From contig NZ_LT907982.1 of assembly GCF_900230215.1 (NCBI RefSeq), forward strand, positions 4,325,568 to 4,389,567: DNA of 64,000 nucleotides, given 5' to 3'. The stretch comes from Jatrophihabitans sp. GAS493. GTDB taxonomy: Bacteria; Actinomycetota; Actinomycetes; Mycobacteriales; Jatrophihabitantaceae. The translations under genes were made by a program, and so were the position numbers. Each line of letters opens with the position of its first letter. Position 1 is the stretch's first letter. The notes under the pieces were generated by a model. The model was not told the origin of the DNA. It did not search any database and worked only from the letters and a program-made list of their open reading frames with translations. Below, piece after piece: positions 6,562-14,504 of this stretch.

Positions 6562-9366
6562 ACCGCTGGATTCTCCGCCGACCCCGAGCCGGCGGATGAG
6601 GTGCTCACCGAGCTGGTTAGCTCGCACGTCGGCCCAGAAAGCGGTGTGGAACTGGGTCGGCGGGGGCGCCTGATCGAGATTGTGGGCGATCGTCACCGGG
6701 TCCCAGCAGGGCTGATCGACCTCCGGGCTGACGACGCTGAAATCTGGACGTGGCACCGGCGTGAACGGCTGGAAGATCCACGACCCGATGTAATCGGTAC
6801 GGCGGACCAGGTTCTTCCAGCGCGACTCGGCGGCACCCGCTCCAGAACCTGCGACGCCGAGGTGCGCGTTCAGCGTGCGGAGCTGAGACTCCCTGAAATA
6901 GGCGGGGAATGCCCTACCGTAGAGGCGTCGGGCCGGGCAGGCCAGCGTCATCAGCGACACCCGTTCCATCGTCTGCGCGGGCAGCTGCGCGATGACGGCG
7001 GGCGCGATGATCGAGCCCTGGCTGTACCCGGTGAGCAGTACCGTCCGGGCCGGGACGGTGGGCCCGATCGGCGGCTGCGCCTCGTTCTGCAGGTGGTCCT
7101 GCACCTGCCAGGTAGCCGGGTCGAGCTGCCCCTCCAGCGTGTTGATATTCGGCACCGTCTCGGTGAGGATGCGAATCCGGTCCACCAGTTCCGGGATGGC
7201 CCGCTCGGCATAGCAGGGTGGGGCGAACGGGTGCGTGGCCCGTGGCCAGAAGGTGGCCACGTCCCAGATGGCACCGATACTCTTGCGGCTCGATTCGCTC
7301 TTGAAATCGGCGCGGAGCATGGCGACCACCACCCCGGCCAGGAAGAGTCCGATGAGGCTCTCCGCGACCGCCAGGCCATGCAGGTGCGACCCAAACGGCG
7401 AGTCGCCCGCGGCGCCGGCGATCTCACCGATGAGCGTCGCCAGAACGCCTCCGATCACCGCGCAGACGCCGACCACCCCGGCCTGATCGACCAGCAGGCC
7501 GATGGCCCACGACTTGGCGGTCTGGGTCTTGTTGTCGCTGTGCCCGGAGTCGTCGACCCAGCTCATCGGTGCGTCGAGGGCAGGCTCAGCGGTCGGCGCC
7601 ACCGGCAGATGCGACTCGTAGAAGTCGGCGATCGCGGAGTACCTGGCCCGCTCGTTGCGCTTCGGCACCCGGTCGAAGGTCTTCCAATTACTCACGTACG
7701 TCCGCCAGACCCAGACGATCGCGATGAGGACCCCGATGAGGACCCCGATCGGCTCCAGCGCAAATGCGTAGATCGGCCACGGAATCTGCAGCGGATTGGT
7801 GGCACCGCTCGTCGCAGCGCCTCCGCTCGGAAGCGGGGTGCCCACGAGCCGGGTCGCGAAGAGCGTCACCAGCGCGCTGAAGGTGCCGCCGAGGCAGACG
7901 GCCAGGGTGGCGAAGACGGTGGCGAGATGGCCGTAGGCGAAGGGGCCGGTGAGTTGCCGACGCTCCGGCCCGTCGGTGCCGATCGGGCGTCCGAGCAGCC
8001 GCGGCCAGAAGGGATCCGAACCGGACGGCCGCCGCGTGCCCAGCACCGGTGCCGCCCGCTTCACCAGCACCACGACCACCCCGAGGACGACCAGCAGTCC
8101 GAGTTGCACCAGCAGCACGATGAGGCAGATGTTGGTGAGGCCGGGCAGCGTCGCCGCCTGAGTCGGCTCGTTCAGACTCGGCCAGCCAGTGGTGAAGACC
8201 GAGGCCAGCAGGGCCAGCGCGGCGGCCCCCAATAGCGTGCGGCAGACCCAGGTGGCCGGCGCGGCCTGGCTCCACTTGGTCACCGGCCGGTCGAAGGTGA
8301 GCGTCTCGGAGTGACGGTCGGCCAGGTTGAGGCAGAGCGTCACACTCACCGCGAGCAGTACGGCACCGGCGAAGAGGCAGACGAAGATGCGATAGCCACC
8401 CGGGCTGTGGGCGAAGGTCGGGCGCGCGGCGATGAGTGCGGTGCTGGCCGCGGCCGCAGCGGCGTGCAGGCTGCGCTGCCGGCGGACCAGTTCCAGGCCG
8501 TTCCAGAACCGGGTCTGGGATAGCAGCCAGTTGGACCGGACCTCCGATTGGTTCTCGGTGGTCCGCCGTTCGTAGGAGTGGGCGGTCTTCACACTGATGA
8601 GCCAGAGCAGCACGATCACCACGGCCACCGCGGCCAGCGCCGCGGCCATGCGCTCACCCACCGTCCAGCGGGTGAACCATCCCAGCCACGACGGGAAGTG
8701 AGCCAGTCGGGCCTGAAAGGCGAATGAATTGAGGAAGATCGCGGCCACCGCGACGATGAACTCGACCGTGGCGGTGAGGGCCAGCAGGCGAAGCAGGGTC
8801 TGGGCCACCGCATGCTTGCCGTCGCGGCTGAGCCGCTGCGCCGGCGGCGGCACCGTCGGGTCGGCCTTGGTGGTCACCTCAGCGACGTACTCCTTGGCCG
8901 GCGGGAGCGCGAAGTGGGCCAGGTTGTAGAGCATGAACGGTGCGAGCAGGATCCAGGAGGCCGAGGCCAGCGGTGATTCGGTGAGCCCGCCCCAGGAGTA
9001 GGCCTCCAACTTCCACGGCACGCTGAGACCGGCCGTCCGGCTCGGGCCGCTGCCGCTGGGCGACCAGCGCCGGTAGAACATCGTGGTGGCGTCGCCGCCG
9101 ACCTGAAGCGCGTGCGGATGTTCAAGGATTGTCGGGCCATCCGAGCCGGAGACCCCGTGGATGCGCAGTTCGGTGACGTTGTTGAGCCCATCGGTGAAGG
9201 TGCCGGCATCCGGCAGTGACCCGGCGAGTCCGGCCTTCACCGGGCTTGTCCGATCTGACTTGCTGAAGCCCCAGGCCCCACCCAGGCCCAGGTCGATGGG
9301 TCGCTCGACCGATGGGCCGGTGATCGGGACGACCGGTTGGTCGTCGCCCCGTAGTGAATGCGTCAT
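6478..9366 (-). CDS. Large membrane protein with serine-hydrolase-like domain
   Basis: A 962-residue protein in three parts. The N-terminal segment carries the motif LRIHGVSGSDGPTILEHPHA (about residues 67-86) followed by FYRRW; I recognise this as the start of an actinobacterial family of uncharacterised membrane proteins. The middle has about eight hydrophobic segments (for example LALTATVEFIVAVAAIFL, LVVLGVVVVLVK). The C-terminal cytosolic part contains VLLTGYSQGSII, which matches a GxSxG nucleophile elbow of alpha/beta hydrolases, then LMTLACPARRLYGRAF. A membrane-tethered esterase or lipase is inferred; no substrate can be proposed. The ATG at 9366 has a GGGAG ribosome-binding site. The gene diverges from the KAP NTPase gene, from which it is separated by 191 bases. 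Confidence 0.8.
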   Translation of the reverse strand: MTHSLRGDDQPVVPITGPSVERPIDLGLGGAWGFSKSDRTSPVKAGLAGSLPDAGTFTDGLNNVTELRIHGVSGSDGPTILEHPHALQVGGDATTMFYRRWSPSGSGPSRTAGLSVPWKLEAYSWGGLTESPLASASWILLAPFMLYNLAHFALPPAKEYVAEVTTKADPTVPPPAQRLSRDGKHAVAQTLLRLLALTATVEFIVAVAAIFLNSFAFQARLAHFPSWLGWFTRWTVGERMAAALAAVAVVIVLLWLISVKTAHSYERRTTENQSEVRSNWLLSQTRFWNGLELVRRQRSLHAAAAAASTALIAARPTFAHSPGGYRIFVCLFAGAVLLAVSVTLCLNLADRHSETLTFDRPVTKWSQAAPATWVCRTLLGAAALALLASVFTTGWPSLNEPTQAATLPGLTNICLIVLLVQLGLLVVLGVVVVLVKRAAPVLGTRRPSGSDPFWPRLLGRPIGTDGPERRQLTGPFAYGHLATVFATLAVCLGGTFSALVTLFATRLVGTPLPSGGAATSGATNPLQIPWPIYAFALEPIGVLIGVLIAIVWVWRTYVSNWKTFDRVPKRNERARYSAIADFYESHLPVAPTAEPALDAPMSWVDDSGHSDNKTQTAKSWAIGLLVDQAGVVGVCAVIGGVLATLIGEIAGAAGDSPFGSHLHGLAVAESLIGLFLAGVVVAMLRADFKSESSRKSIGAIWDVATFWPRATHPFAPPCYAERAIPELVDRIRILTETVPNINTLEGQLDPATWQVQDHLQNEAQPPIGPTVPARTVLLTGYSQGSIIAPAVIAQLPAQTMERVSLMTLACPARRLYGRAFPAYFRESQLRTLNAHLGVAGSGAGAAESRWKNLVRRTDYIGSWIFQPFTPVPRPDFSVVSPEVDQPCWDPVTIAHNLDQAPPPTQFHTAFWADVRANQLGEHLIRRLGVGGESSGLSADGLTPAGLGPAGLSETEEPEGDQA

Positions 9367-9557
9367 CGAGTCTCCCGGTCAGCGCAGCGGCTCTCCGCCG
9401 GCCGTCGATACGAGCCCGCTGTCGCTACTTCACGTCTGCGCTGTCGATACTTGTCCTGTATCGAGATGAGGGTCAACACCCGCAGCCAAATACCGATTCA
9501 TCGCACTGGAACTCGTGCGGCAATTTCGGTGGCCCGGGCCCGGTAGCGGAGTACCTT

Positions 9558-12527
9558 ATGGCAATGGCCGATCAGCCGGACCGGGAGTGGCAGGCCCTCT
9601 CACGCGAGGGGCGCAGCGTCTTCGAGTGGGCCGCTGCCGCCAGCCGTGACCAGCCGATCGGTACTAGAGCCATACTCGTCGGAATTCTGCAGGTCGGCGA
9701 CCACAAGGGCGTGGCCGACGATCTGCTGCGACGCTTCGACGCGTCAGCTCGCGACGTCCTCGATGTACTCGAGCGCAGTGAGGCACCGCTCGACGTCGCC
9801 CCCTCCGGCCCGCTATCGCTTACGAGCGAGCCGGAGCTCACCGGTGGGGCACATCGTATCCTCATCGACGCCGGCGGGCTGCGCGCCGAAACCAATCGCC
9901 CGCAGATCGACCTGGAGTGCCTGTTTGGAGCGGTTCTCCGTACCGAGAGCACTGCGCGCAGTCTACTGATGCACGCGCTACCCAACGTAAATCTGGACGA
10001 TATCGCCGAGCACTACCGGCATTGGCTGGCCGAAGGTCAGGGTAGCTACGCCAAGGCCCTCGACCGCGACTTCCCGAATCTCTCACCCCAGCCTGCCGTC
10101 CCGGTGCCCAGCGGCTCCGGCAGTTCCTCCCCGACGCCACCGACACCGACGCCACCGACGCCACCGACGCCACCGACGCCACCGACGCCATCGGCTCCCC
10201 CCGACCCTGATTCACCGGGGTGGGGTTTCTTGGCAATCGTCAACCGGCACGGTCGGCGCACGACTTCGCCGTTCCAGAGAGCCGGGCTCGGGTTCGTCGC
10301 CAGCGACGGCACGATCGTGACGACCGTATCGCCGTCGATGATCACCGACATCTCACTGGGCGAAGAGAGCTTCGTCGTGCTGGAGGGAGGTGTTGACTTC
10401 GTACGGACCGTCGGCACCATGGTCGCCGCTCGTCTGACTCCGGCTCCCGACCACGACGCAGCGCTGACACCGCCGATCGCGACCGCTGAGCCAGGTAGCC
10501 GCGTGCAGTTCGTCGCAGTCTCCGAAGGCTCCGTGAAGATCATGGCCTACCTGAGTGGAACGGTCGCCGAATCGGAACTCGGTACCAACCGCTCCTTCAC
10601 CGTCGTACTGGACGTTCCTCAACCTGACGACATGGTGTCGAACGGCTCCCCCATCGTCGACGCCGATGGTCAGGTCGTGGGGATTGTCGCGGCCCTTGAC
10701 TTGCAGGACTCAGCTGGACTCTTCGCGTTAGGTGCAGACGTCATCACCGAGGTCCTCACCGGTAGCCCCCCGGCGCCGGATGAGCCCGACCCCTCGACCG
10801 CAGAAGCATCGCCCACGCCCCCGCTGCTCACCGTCGGGAACTCGATCGGCGCGCGAAACGATACCGTCTCCGACGAGGATCAGCTGGGCTTCCAGGTCTA
10901 CGTGGATGCATTCGCGTCACTGATCATGTCCAAGGATGTCAGACCTCCTTTGACGATCGGCATCTTCGGCTCCTGGGGCATGGGTAAGTCGTTCCTGCTG
11001 GAGCACATCCGAACCACCATCGAAGAGCGCCAGCGCGAGTCGCAGCCCGGGCCCAGGATCCACAGCGTCCGGTTCAACGCTTGGGAGTACTCCTCGGCCG
11101 CGGCGATCTGGCCGGCGCTGGTGCGAAAGATCGTGAAGGAACTCGACGATCTCAGTAGCTGGCCACGGCGGAAGCGGATCTGGGCACGGATCAAGTGGAA
11201 CCTTGCCCGGGAATGGCATTCGGCCCGGATCAAGATCGCCTCTGCCGCTCTGGCTCTGGGCGCGGCGTTGGCCTTCGCCGTCGGCGGTAGCGGCGTCCGG
11301 GCCGGCGTACTGAGCTTCGTCGGCCTGCTCGGCATCGGCACCGTCATCAAGGCGGCCAACGATCCGATCGCCAAATGGATCACCGCACTCTTCGCCGACA
11401 GCGACTACGGGGCCGGCCTCCCGCTGATGGCCGAGATCAAACACGATTTGGATGAGTTGCAGCGACGTCTCTACGCGCCCGCAAACGGTGCGGATCACGA
11501 GCCTGAGCAGGTGGGGCGGATCCTGGTCATAATCGACGACCTCGATCGCTGCGAGCCGGAGAAGGCAGTCGAGGTCCTGCAGGCGGTCAACCTGTTGCTG
11601 AACTTCGAGAGCTTCATCGTCTGCCTGGGCATCGACGCCCGAATCATCACCGCCGCCGTCGAGAAGCACTACGCGGGGCTACTGGGTAAGGCCGGTGCCT
11701 CCGGCTACGAATACCTCGACAAGATCGTCCAGATCCCGTTCCGAATTCCCGAACCCAACACCGAAGAGATCCAGGCGTTCCTTCGAAGTCAGCTAGCGGT
11801 AGTCGCCGAGGCCCGGCCCGAGGGGTCGACGGGCGCCGAAGGCACGCCGCCGCCGGGGACGGGCACGTTCGTCCGTTCACCGGCTCCTCCGTTGCGGCGC
11901 GGCGCCACGTCATCAGCCCAGCCGGACCGCGACGCGAACCCGGAGTCGCCCCCGGTCGCCCGCAGCGATCCCGGAGGCGGCTCGGGAACCGACTATGCCG
12001 CGCCGCCGGCCGTCTCCTTTACCGCCGACGAGCTAGCCGCGTTCGAGCTCTTCAGCGTCTACCTGCGTCCGAACCCACGTCATCTCAAACGCCTGATCAA
12101 CGTCTATCGTCTGGTGCGAACACTCGGATTCGCCAAGCGGCAATCGCTTTTTCGGGAGCACCCGGCTGCGGTGATTCGCTGGCTCATCATGTGGGGCCAG
12201 TGGCCGTACACGTCTCTGACGATGCTGCGCGAGCTGGATCGCTGCAGCAGCGACGAGCGGAAGGCGATGGATGCGGCCGAGATCGATCCGATGTTGACGC
12301 TGCTGGCTCGGGTGTCGGGGTCGATCGACAAGTCGCTGGTGGGGGCCCATGACGACGACCTGGAGAAGTTGCGCGGGCTACTCAGCGTCGACGGGTGCCG
12401 TCTCTCGCTGGCCGAGATCGGGAAGGTCCGTGACTACACGCTGAACTTCAACCCGGCGGTCGAGGAGCAACTCGGCCGTGAGAGCGGACTGGCTCCGGTT
12501 GGCGACCAGATGATCTCGCCCGCGTAA
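9558..12527 (+). CDS. Clp-repeat / pseudo-trypsin / KAP P-loop NTPase
   Basis: A 989-residue multidomain protein. Residues ~5-155 resemble the double Clp N-terminal repeat (GRSVFEWAAAASRDQPIGT, then a second copy around GGAHRILIDAG). A Pro/Thr spacer (about 190-215) is encoded by a 9-base repeat. Residues ~220-400 have a trypsin fold in which the usual TxAH has become TTVS and the GNSGGP motif has become VSNGSP, so catalytic His and Ser appear lost while DHDAAL keeps the Asp. Residues ~440-960 are a KAP NTPase: Walker A GSWGMGKS (471-478), an inserted hydrophobic pair (about 558-597), Walker B VIIDDLDRC (D660, D661, D663) and LRPNPRHLKRLINVY. KAP NTPases with trypsin-like sensor domains are known from predicted biological-conflict systems. 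The chosen ATG has GGAG six bases upstream; the frame is open further up, but that stretch looks non-coding. Confidence 0.85.
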   Translation: MAMADQPDREWQALSREGRSVFEWAAAASRDQPIGTRAILVGILQVGDHKGVADDLLRRFDASARDVLDVLERSEAPLDVAPSGPLSLTSEPELTGGAHRILIDAGGLRAETNRPQIDLECLFGAVLRTESTARSLLMHALPNVNLDDIAEHYRHWLAEGQGSYAKALDRDFPNLSPQPAVPVPSGSGSSSPTPPTPTPPTPPTPPTPPTPSAPPDPDSPGWGFLAIVNRHGRRTTSPFQRAGLGFVASDGTIVTTVSPSMITDISLGEESFVVLEGGVDFVRTVGTMVAARLTPAPDHDAALTPPIATAEPGSRVQFVAVSEGSVKIMAYLSGTVAESELGTNRSFTVVLDVPQPDDMVSNGSPIVDADGQVVGIVAALDLQDSAGLFALGADVITEVLTGSPPAPDEPDPSTAEASPTPPLLTVGNSIGARNDTVSDEDQLGFQVYVDAFASLIMSKDVRPPLTIGIFGSWGMGKSFLLEHIRTTIEERQRESQPGPRIHSVRFNAWEYSSAAAIWPALVRKIVKELDDLSSWPRRKRIWARIKWNLAREWHSARIKIASAALALGAALAFAVGGSGVRAGVLSFVGLLGIGTVIKAANDPIAKWITALFADSDYGAGLPLMAEIKHDLDELQRRLYAPANGADHEPEQVGRILVIIDDLDRCEPEKAVEVLQAVNLLLNFESFIVCLGIDARIITAAVEKHYAGLLGKAGASGYEYLDKIVQIPFRIPEPNTEEIQAFLRSQLAVVAEARPEGSTGAEGTPPPGTGTFVRSPAPPLRRGATSSAQPDRDANPESPPVARSDPGGGSGTDYAAPPAVSFTADELAAFELFSVYLRPNPRHLKRLINVYRLVRTLGFAKRQSLFREHPAAVIRWLIMWGQWPYTSLTMLRELDRCSSDERKAMDAAEIDPMLTLLARVSGSIDKSLVGAHDDDLEKLRGLLSVDGCRLSLAEIGKVRDYTLNFNPAVEEQLGRESGLAPVGDQMISPA
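10131..10191 (+). repeat. 9-base tandem repeat encoding Pro-Thr linker
   Basis: A unit of the form GCCACCGAC is repeated about five times in tandem with small variants on the left side. It lies in frame inside the KAP NTPase gene and encodes a (PTP) spacer between the Clp-like and trypsin-like domains. Copy number is likely to vary between strains by slippage. Confidence 0.85.
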
Positions 12528-12539
12528 CACGCCTGAAAC

Positions 12540-12557
12540 CGAAGCTTCCGAGCTTCG
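12540..12557 (+). terminator. Short hairpin after the KAP gene
   Basis: CGAAGCT and AGCTTCG form a perfect 7-bp stem with a TCCG tetraloop, 13 bases after the KAP NTPase stop and ahead of the next promoter. No T-run follows, as is common in actinobacteria, so terminator function is only plausible. Confidence 0.4.
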
Positions 12558-12571
12558 AAACCGAACCGCCG

Positions 12572-12599
12572 TTGACTAGAGGTCGACCCATTCGATCAT
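12572..12599 (+). promoter_or_regulatory. Candidate promoter of the guanidine operon
   Basis: TTGACT (12572-12577) and GATCAT (12594-12599) are separated by 16 bases and would start transcription near 12606, just before the first conserved block of the riboswitch. The -35 is good and the -10 matches four of six consensus positions. Confidence 0.45.
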
Positions 12600-12605
12600 G
12601 ACTGG

Positions 12606-12703
12606 GGCGCGTCTAGGGTTCCGTCGCTCACGCGGGTCTGGTCCGAGAGACGCACGCACGCCGCACTCGGGGTGCGCCACGGCGGGAGAAAAGCCCGGGA
12701 GAT
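12606..12703 (+). promoter_or_regulatory. Guanidine-I (ykkC subtype 1) riboswitch aptamer
   Basis: The leader contains, in the right order and spacing, the conserved blocks I know from the ykkC/guanidine-I aptamer: CTAGGGTTCCG (12613-12623), CTGGTCCGAGAG (12638-12649), ACGGCGGGAG (12679-12688) and AAAAGCCCGGGAGA (12689-12702). Between the second and third blocks a variable stem is expected; GCAC and GTGC segments can pair there. The aptamer binds free guanidinium and turns on downstream genes. Related ykkC subtypes (ppGpp, PRPP, nucleoside diphosphates) share much of this scaffold, so the subtype should be confirmed with a covariance model; the blocks read as subtype 1. It is followed directly by alternative hairpins and a four-gene operon. 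Confidence 0.85.
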
Positions 12704-12736
12704 TCGACCTCCCGGTCCGAAGCACCGGACCGGGAG
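12695..12736 (+). promoter_or_regulatory. Riboswitch expression platform: mutually exclusive hairpins
   Basis: Two stems share the same central strand. Stem 1 pairs CCGGGAG (12695-12701, the 3' end of the aptamer) with CTCCCGG (12709-12715). Stem 2 pairs CTCCCGGTCCG (12709-12719) with CGGACCGGGAG (12726-12736), an 11-bp perfect hairpin with a 6-base loop. Ligand binding should hold the 12695-12701 strand inside the aptamer or release it. Stem 2 ends 20 bases before the start codon without a T-run, so it could act as a terminator or hide the ribosome-binding region. The direction of switching is not decided by sequence alone. Confidence 0.65.
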
Positions 12737-12756
12737 CCAGACGAATTGGATGGCGC

Positions 12757-13866
12757 ATGAGCACACTCAGTAACTTCCAGGCGATACCGGTGGTCGACGT
12801 CTCCGGCCTCTACGGAAGCACCGAAGAGCAACTGGCGGTCGCCGCCGAGCTGAGCACGGTGGCCCGCGAGGTCGGCTTCCTCTATGTCACCGGCAGTGGC
12901 GTCAGTCAGGAGCTCTTCGACGACCTGCTCGCGGTGACGAAGGAGTTCTTCGCCCTCCCACTGGAGGAGAAGATGAGGACCTATATCGGCAACTCCTCCA
13001 ACCACCGCGGCTACGTGCCGACCGGCGAGGAGGGTGGCTACGACGAGGCCACGAGTGAGGCCGAGCAGAAACCGGCCGACCTCAAAGAGGCTTTCGACCT
13101 CAGCCTCGACCTGCCGGTCGACGACCCGGACTACCTGGCCGGCAACCCGATGGTCGGTCCGAACCAGTGGCCGGAACTGCCTGAGATGGCCGAGACGGTC
13201 AACCGCTACTACAACGCCGTGCTGGCCTTCGGCAAGGTACTGCTGCGCGGCTTCGCCCTCGCCCTGGGCGAGGCGCCGGAGACCTTCGACGCCATGGTCA
13301 CCAAGGCGCCCAGCCAACTACGCCTCATCCACTACCCCTTTGACCCGTCCGCGGTCGACTCCCAGGGCATCGGCGCGCACACCGACTTCGAGGTCTTCAC
13401 CCTCCTGAAGCCGACCAAGCCCGGCCTGGAGGTCCTCAACGGAGCCGGTGAGTGGATCGACGCGCCACCGATGGACGGCGCCTTCATAGTCAACATCGCC
13501 GACATGCTCGAGATCTGGACCAACGGCGCCTTCATCTCCACCACCCACCGGGTGCGCAAAGTCGCCGAAGAACGTTACTCATTCCCGCTCTTCTTCAACG
13601 TCGACTACGACACGCTGGTCGCCCCGCTGGAGCGCTTCCAGCGGGCCGACGGCACCAACAAGCTGCCGCTGAAAGCGGGCGAACACCTCTATGCCCAGAC
13701 GGTGCAGGTCTTCGCCTACCTGCGCAAGCGCCTGGCCGCCGGGGAGATCTCGATGCCCGACGTGTGGCTTGAGACCGGCTCCTTCGGGCGCGAGGCCGAC
13801 CTCAACCGGGGGGCCACCGGCGCCGCCGACCCAACCCTGGTCAGCGCCGCCGCGACGAACGGATGA
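12757..13866 (+). CDS. 2-oxoglutarate/Fe(II)-dependent oxygenase (IPNS-like)
   Basis: A 369-residue oxygenase of the isopenicillin N synthase / ethylene-forming-enzyme fold. The N-terminal DIOX_N part begins IPVVDVSGLY. The iron-binding facial triad is complete: H208 and D210 in GAHTDFEV and H264 in TTHRV. R273 and S275 (RYS) form the 2-oxoglutarate carboxylate pocket. The ATG at 12757 is chosen because the frame upstream lies in the riboswitch. This is the first gene after the guanidine-I aptamer and its stop overlaps the next start (ATGA). Inferred role: hydroxylation of guanidine or of an N-alkylguanidine whose breakdown releases guanidine; oxygenases of this fold are known to act on arginine and homoarginine. 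The substrate is not established by sequence. Confidence 0.88.
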   Translation: MSTLSNFQAIPVVDVSGLYGSTEEQLAVAAELSTVAREVGFLYVTGSGVSQELFDDLLAVTKEFFALPLEEKMRTYIGNSSNHRGYVPTGEEGGYDEATSEAEQKPADLKEAFDLSLDLPVDDPDYLAGNPMVGPNQWPELPEMAETVNRYYNAVLAFGKVLLRGFALALGEAPETFDAMVTKAPSQLRLIHYPFDPSAVDSQGIGAHTDFEVFTLLKPTKPGLEVLNGAGEWIDAPPMDGAFIVNIADMLEIWTNGAFISTTHRVRKVAEERYSFPLFFNVDYDTLVAPLERFQRADGTNKLPLKAGEHLYAQTVQVFAYLRKRLAAGEISMPDVWLETGSFGREADLNRGATGAADPTLVSAAATNG

Positions 13867-14504
13867 TCCCGGCCGAACTGACCGGCGGTTGGGTGCGCAA
13901 CGGCATCGCCATCGACGGCGCCGACCCGATCGAGACCACGGTCGTCTGGTGGCTGCAGGCACCCTCCAAGCACTGCGACCTGCGCGTTCCCCAGGTCGGT
14001 ACCGAGGGGGTGATGTCCTTTGCCGGCACCACGACCTGGGACGATCCGGTCCTCACCTGGCACCCGGAGATCGAGTTGGATCCGAGCATCTTTGAAGACA
14101 TCGGCGTGATCAGCTGGGACGGCGAGGACATGATGGAGACCGGCTCCTTCGCCGAAGGTGGCCGGGATGTCAGCTACGTCGAACGCTGGCAGCGGCTGCC
14201 GGGCAGCGAGGGAGAGCAGTGGGCCCTCAGCTGCGCCAACGGGCGCCTGGTCCGCACCGGTTCGTATGCGCTGACCATCGTCGACGCTCGGCCGGAAGGC
14301 GGCGGTTTCGCCGCGGTCGCCTGGACGCTCGGCGGCGGCACGGACGGAATCGCCGGCTGGGCACCGCATCACAGTTGGCCGGCGCAGGCGACGCTGCCAC
14401 CGCCGCCGATCACCATTGCCGACGGCGAGACGAGCGTTCTCTTGGCCGACGGCATCCTCTGGAACATTGACGAGCACCGGAAGGCAGCTGGTATCAGTGG
14501 CTGA
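13863..14504 (+). CDS. Beta-rich protein of unknown function
   Basis: A 213-residue soluble protein with no signal peptide or membrane segment. It consists of alternating short strands rich in Trp and Gly (GGWVRNGIAIDG, TTVVWWLQAPSKHCDLRVPQ, MSFAGTTTWDD, MMETGSFAEGG, YVERWQRLPGS), a layout expected for a lipocalin-like or HRI1-like beta-barrel. This resemblance is by pattern only. It overlaps the oxygenase stop by four bases and the flavin monooxygenase start by eight, so it is translated as part of the guanidine operon. A role binding a small ligand or intermediate is a guess. No catalytic motif was recognised. Confidence 0.8.
   Translation: MIPAELTGGWVRNGIAIDGADPIETTVVWWLQAPSKHCDLRVPQVGTEGVMSFAGTTTWDDPVLTWHPEIELDPSIFEDIGVISWDGEDMMETGSFAEGGRDVSYVERWQRLPGSEGEQWALSCANGRLVRTGSYALTIVDARPEGGGFAAVAWTLGGGTDGIAGWAPHHSWPAQATLPPPPITIADGETSVLLADGILWNIDEHRKAAGISG

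Noticed and set aside
9354-9557. N-terminal extension of the KAP protein gene up to 9354
   Set aside because: The extra 68 codons overlap the divergent gene by 13 bases, have no ribosome-binding site and do not look like protein; an ATG at 9558 with GGAG fits the Clp-like domain start.
10131-10191. CRISPR-like short repeats
   Set aside because: The repeats are 9 bases, without spacers and in frame, encoding a Pro-Thr linker.
12598-12756. Protein-coding extension of the 2OG oxygenase upstream of 12757
   Set aside because: This stretch is occupied by the guanidine-I aptamer and its hairpins; the open frame is a by-product of GC-rich sequence.
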